Shown here: in pieces, positions 61,696 through 64,000 of the stretch | Numbering within the stretch: the stretch's first letter is position 1 | Layout: every line of letters starts with the position of its first letter | Origin: an uncultured Caulobacterales bacterium | GTDB lineage: Bacteria > Pseudomonadota > Alphaproteobacteria > Caulobacterales > Caulobacteraceae | Assembly: GCA_903884425.1 (NCBI GenBank) | Contig: CAISEP010000017.1 | Location: 62,001 to 126,000 of the forward strand | Length of the DNA stretch: 64,000 nucleotides | Direction: 5' to 3' | The notes under the pieces: generated by a model | What the model was told of the DNA's origin: nothing | Databases searched by the model: none | Seen by the model: the letters and a program-made list of their open reading frames with translations, nothing else | Made by a program: the position numbers and the translations under genes

Positions 61696-62457
61696 TCACG
61701 CGCGCAGGCGATAGCCCGTCCGGAAGATCCACCAGATCACGCCGCTGCACAGGGCGGTGAACACCAGCGTCACCCCGAGGCTGAAGCCGACCCCCACGTC
61801 GGAATGGCCGTAGAAGCTCCAGCGGAAGCCGGACACCAGATAGACCACCGGGTTGAACAGGGTCAGCTGTCGCCACAGGGGCGGCAGCATGTTGATGGAA
61901 TAGAAGCTGCCCCCCAGGAAGGTCAGGGGGGTGATGATCAGCAGCGGGACCACCTGCAGCTTCTCGAAATTGTCCGCCCACACGCCGATGATGAAGCCGA
62001 ACAGGCAGAAGCTGATCGCCGTCAGGACCAGGAAGGCGGCCATCCAGAACGGATGGGCGATCTCGAAGGGCACGAACAGCCGCGCCGTGGCCAGGATGAT
62101 CATGCCCAGGATGATCGACTTGCTGGCCGCGGCCCCCACATAGCCCATGACCACCTCGAACCAGGAGATGGGGGCCGACAGCACCTCGTAGATGGTGCCG
62201 TTCCACTTGGGCATGAAGATGCCGAAGGAGGCGTTGGACAGGCTCTCCGTCAGCACCGCCAGCATCATCAGGCCGGGCACGATGAAGGCGCCGTAGCTGA
62301 CCCCGTTGATGGCGGTCATGCGCGAGCCGATGGCCGAACCGAACACCACGAAATAGAGGGAGGTGGAGATGACCGGCGCCAGGATGCTCTGCGACAGGGT
62401 GCGGAACCAGCGGGACAGCTCGAACACATAGATGCTGCGAACGGCGTGGAGGTTCAT
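61696..62457 (-). CDS. ABC-2 type transporter permease
   Basis: A 253-residue inner-membrane permease with about six helices. It contains the ABC-2 signature region ([41 protein letters not shown]). It is similar to NodJ/YadH-type exporters of drugs, lipids or polysaccharides. Its start overlaps the ATP-binding gene stop by 4 bp, so the two form one exporter. Substrate unknown. Confidence 0.92.
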   Translation of the reverse strand: MNLHAVRSIYVFELSRWFRTLSQSILAPVISTSLYFVVFGSAIGSRMTAINGVSYGAFIVPGLMMLAVLTESLSNASFGIFMPKWNGTIYEVLSAPISWFEVVMGYVGAAASKSIILGMIILATARLFVPFEIAHPFWMAAFLVLTAISFCLFGFIIGVWADNFEKLQVVPLLIITPLTFLGGSFYSINMLPPLWRQLTLFNPVVYLVSGFRWSFYGHSDVGVGFSLGVTLVFTALCSGVIWWIFRTGYRLRA

Positions 62458-63452
62458 GGGCGCTCGCTGACCAGGGTGACGAAGATGTCCTCCAGCGAGC
62501 TCTGCTGGGTCTGGAGGTCGCGGAACTCGATGCCGGAAGCGGCGAGCTGGCGCATCAGGTCGGCAATGCCGGAAGCCTGGGTGCGGGTGTCGAAGGTGTA
62601 GGTGAGGCCGAGCCCGTCCGCCGACAGCTCCAGCCCGAAGGGGGCCAGCGCGTCGGGCACGGCGGCCAGGGGCGCCTGCAGGTCGAGATGCAGCTGCTTC
62701 TTGCCCAGCTTGGCCATCAGGCTGGCCTTGTCGTCCACCAGGATGATCCGCCCGCGGGAGATGACGCCGATCCGGTCCGCCAGCTCCTCCGCCTCCTCGA
62801 TATAGTGGGTGGTGAGGATGATGGTGACGCCCTGCTCCCGCAGGCGGCGGACCATCTCCCACATGTCCCGGCGCAGCTCCACGTCCACGCCGGCGGTGGG
62901 TTCGTCCAGGAAAAGGATCTGCGGTTCGTGGCTGAGCGCCTTGGCGATCATCACCCGGCGCTTCATGCCGCCGGACAGGCTGATGATCTTCGCGTCCTTC
63001 TTGTCCCACAGGGACAGGTCGCGGAGCACCTTCTCCACATGGGCGTCGTTGCGGGGCTTGCCGAACAGGCCGCGGGAGTGGCTGACCGTCGCCCAGACCG
63101 TCTCGAAGGAATCGGTGTGCAGCTCCTGCGGCACCAGGCCGATGCGGGACCGGGCCAGGCGGTACTGGGTCTGGTTGTCGGCCCCGTCCACCAGCACCCT
63201 GCCCGCCGTCGGCTGGACGATGCCGCAGACAATGCTGATCAGGGTGGTCTTGCCCGCGCCGTTGGGGCCCAGCAGGGCCAGGATCTCCCCCTTGCGGATC
63301 TCGAGATCGACCCGGTCGAGGGCCTGGAAGCCGCTGGCATAGGTCTTGGTCAGACCGGTGATCTGGATGATGGGGGTCAAGGTCTGCCCGGAGGAACGCG
63401 AAGGAGGGAATCGCAAGGCCCGGCCCTTCGGCCGACGGTTGCAGCGCATCAT
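62454..63452 (-). CDS. ABC transporter ATP-binding protein
   Basis: Up to 332 residues. Walker [11 protein letters not shown]-loop VPQEL, signature LSGGMKRR, Walker [13 protein letters not shown] and the H-loop in LTTHYIEE are all present. The branch resembles YadG, partner of YadH. The start is uncertain: ATG 63452 (or 63449) gives about 25 unconserved residues, and a TTG at about 63380 would fit the domain better, but no good ribosome site is seen. It is coupled to the permease gene. Confidence 0.92.
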   Translation of the reverse strand: MMRCNRRPKGRALRFPPSRSSGQTLTPIIQITGLTKTYASGFQALDRVDLEIRKGEILALLGPNGAGKTTLISIVCGIVQPTAGRVLVDGADNQTQYRLARSRIGLVPQELHTDSFETVWATVSHSRGLFGKPRNDAHVEKVLRDLSLWDKKDAKIISLSGGMKRRVMIAKALSHEPQILFLDEPTAGVDVELRRDMWEMVRRLREQGVTIILTTHYIEEAEELADRIGVISRGRIILVDDKASLMAKLGKKQLHLDLQAPLAAVPDALAPFGLELSADGLGLTYTFDTRTQASGIADLMRQLAASGIEFRDLQTQQSSLEDIFVTLVSERP

Positions 63453-63561
63453 ACCCCGCCCCCGGACGCTGTCGAGGCACCTAGGCGACCTGTTCGATCT
63501 CGGCTACCGAATGAGCCCTTGAAGTCCCGCCGTCGGCGGGGACAGTCCGGAGGGCTTGCCC

Positions 63562-64000
63562 GTGATCCCGTTGTCCCGTTCGCTCCGCAGCGCCCTGCCC
63601 GGCCCGGCGCTCGCCCTGCTGCTGCTGAGCTCCACCGCCGCCCTGGCCGCACCGGTCGTCCCCTCCGCCGCCCCCGGCGCGCCGGACCCCTATGGCTGGC
63701 TGGAGGAAGTGCACGGCACCCGGGCGCTGGCCTGGGTGGCGGGGGAGAACACCCGCACCGCTGCCCGACTGGAGGCCGATCCCCGCTACGAGACCTACCG
63801 CCGCGAGGCGTTGGCCGTGCTGACGGCGAAGGACCGGATCCCCGCCCCCCGCTTCCTGGGCGACCGGATCGCCAATCTCTGGCAGGACGACGCTCATGTG
63901 AAGGGCGTCTGGCGGGTGACCACGGCGGCCAGCTACGCCACGCCGGACCCGGCGTGGGAGACGCTCCTGGACCTCGACGCCCTGTCGAAGGCCGAAGGCC
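63562..64000 (+). CDS. Prolyl oligopeptidase family protein (S9A), 3' partial
   Basis: An open frame running off the right edge, starting at GTG 63562 with GGAGGG seven bases ahead. The first 146 codons hold a signal peptide (LRSALPGPALALLLLSSTAALA) and then DPYGWLEEVHGTRALAWVAGENTRTAARL, the opening of prolyl oligopeptidase. The propeller and catalytic domain lie beyond the window. It probably encodes a periplasmic serine endopeptidase cleaving after Pro. Confidence 0.85.
   Translation, partial: MIPLSRSLRSALPGPALALLLLSSTAALAAPVVPSAAPGAPDPYGWLEEVHGTRALAWVAGENTRTAARLEADPRYETYRREALAVLTAKDRIPAPRFLGDRIANLWQDDAHVKGVWRVTTAASYATPDPAWETLLDLDALSKAEG

Overview
The window is about 70% GC and almost fully coding, with short AT-rich promoter islands. 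It looks like chromosomal DNA of a free-living aerobic alphaproteobacterium. Supporting this are a 530-residue isocitrate lyase of the long class, a DUF4170-type small protein, a large TonB-dependent receptor, AsmA and OmpA envelope proteins, a CYP153-like P450 and a SelD/MnmH pair. A Caulobacterales-type genome (Caulobacter/Phenylobacterium-like) is a reasonable guess, but no rRNA or other decisive marker is present. I saw no tRNA, rRNA, insertion sequence, integrase, relaxase or CRISPR array.

Layout. 1-5.6 kb: the 3' part of a PstS-like binding protein, an SDR, a sulfatase followed directly by its formylglycine-generating enzyme, a single-domain globin and an EamA transporter. 5.6-12.7 kb: PBP1C and a giant alpha-2-macroglobulin in one overlapping operon. 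12.8-16.5 kb: a minus-strand operon of SDR, NTF2-like protein, SCP-x-type thiolase, epoxide-hydrolase-like protein and DUF1295 membrane protein, of unknown substrate. 16.6-18.2 kb: PadR and LysR regulators. 18.3-24.5 kb: malate synthase G and glycolate oxidase glcDEF, divergent from the LysR gene. 24.7-29.9 kb: a small membrane protein, a SlyA-like regulator with a SlyA-type operator, a TonB-like protein with an unusual C-terminus, an OmpA-type lipoprotein, AsmA and OsmC. 29.9-37.6 kb: a compact type IV secretion operon, virB1-2-3-4-6-9-10-11, most genes overlapping by 4 bp, without virB5, virB7, virB8 or virD4. 38.0-42.4 kb: a DUF1800/DUF1501 pair, a TetR regulator and a HiPIP. 42.5-47.9 kb: hemE, DUF4170 and isocitrate lyase, then mnmH and selD. 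48.0-55.4 kb: CYP153-like P450, MHS-family transporter, S9 peptidase, glutaminase and metallo-beta-lactamase-fold hydrolase. 55.4-64.0 kb: formate-tetrahydrofolate ligase divergent from an OFA-type oxalate/formate transporter, a TonB-dependent receptor, an ABC-2 exporter pair and the start of a prolyl oligopeptidase.

How they fit. A C2/C1 carbon theme recurs. Glycolate is oxidised to glyoxylate by GlcDEF, and malate synthase condenses glyoxylate with acetyl-CoA. Isocitrate lyase supplies glyoxylate during growth on acetate or fatty acids. The OFA transporter and formate-THF ligase point to oxalate/formate use, and the CYP153-like P450 would feed alkane or fatty-acid carbon into the same acetyl-CoA/glyoxylate route. 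A second theme is envelope biology: PBP1C/alpha-2-macroglobulin, AsmA, OmpA, TonB-like protein, TonB receptor and the T4SS. The most unusual items are the reduced T4SS, the TonB-like protein, and several well-formed inverted repeats that look like operators (SlyA-like, PadR, fhs/OFA, DUF1800).
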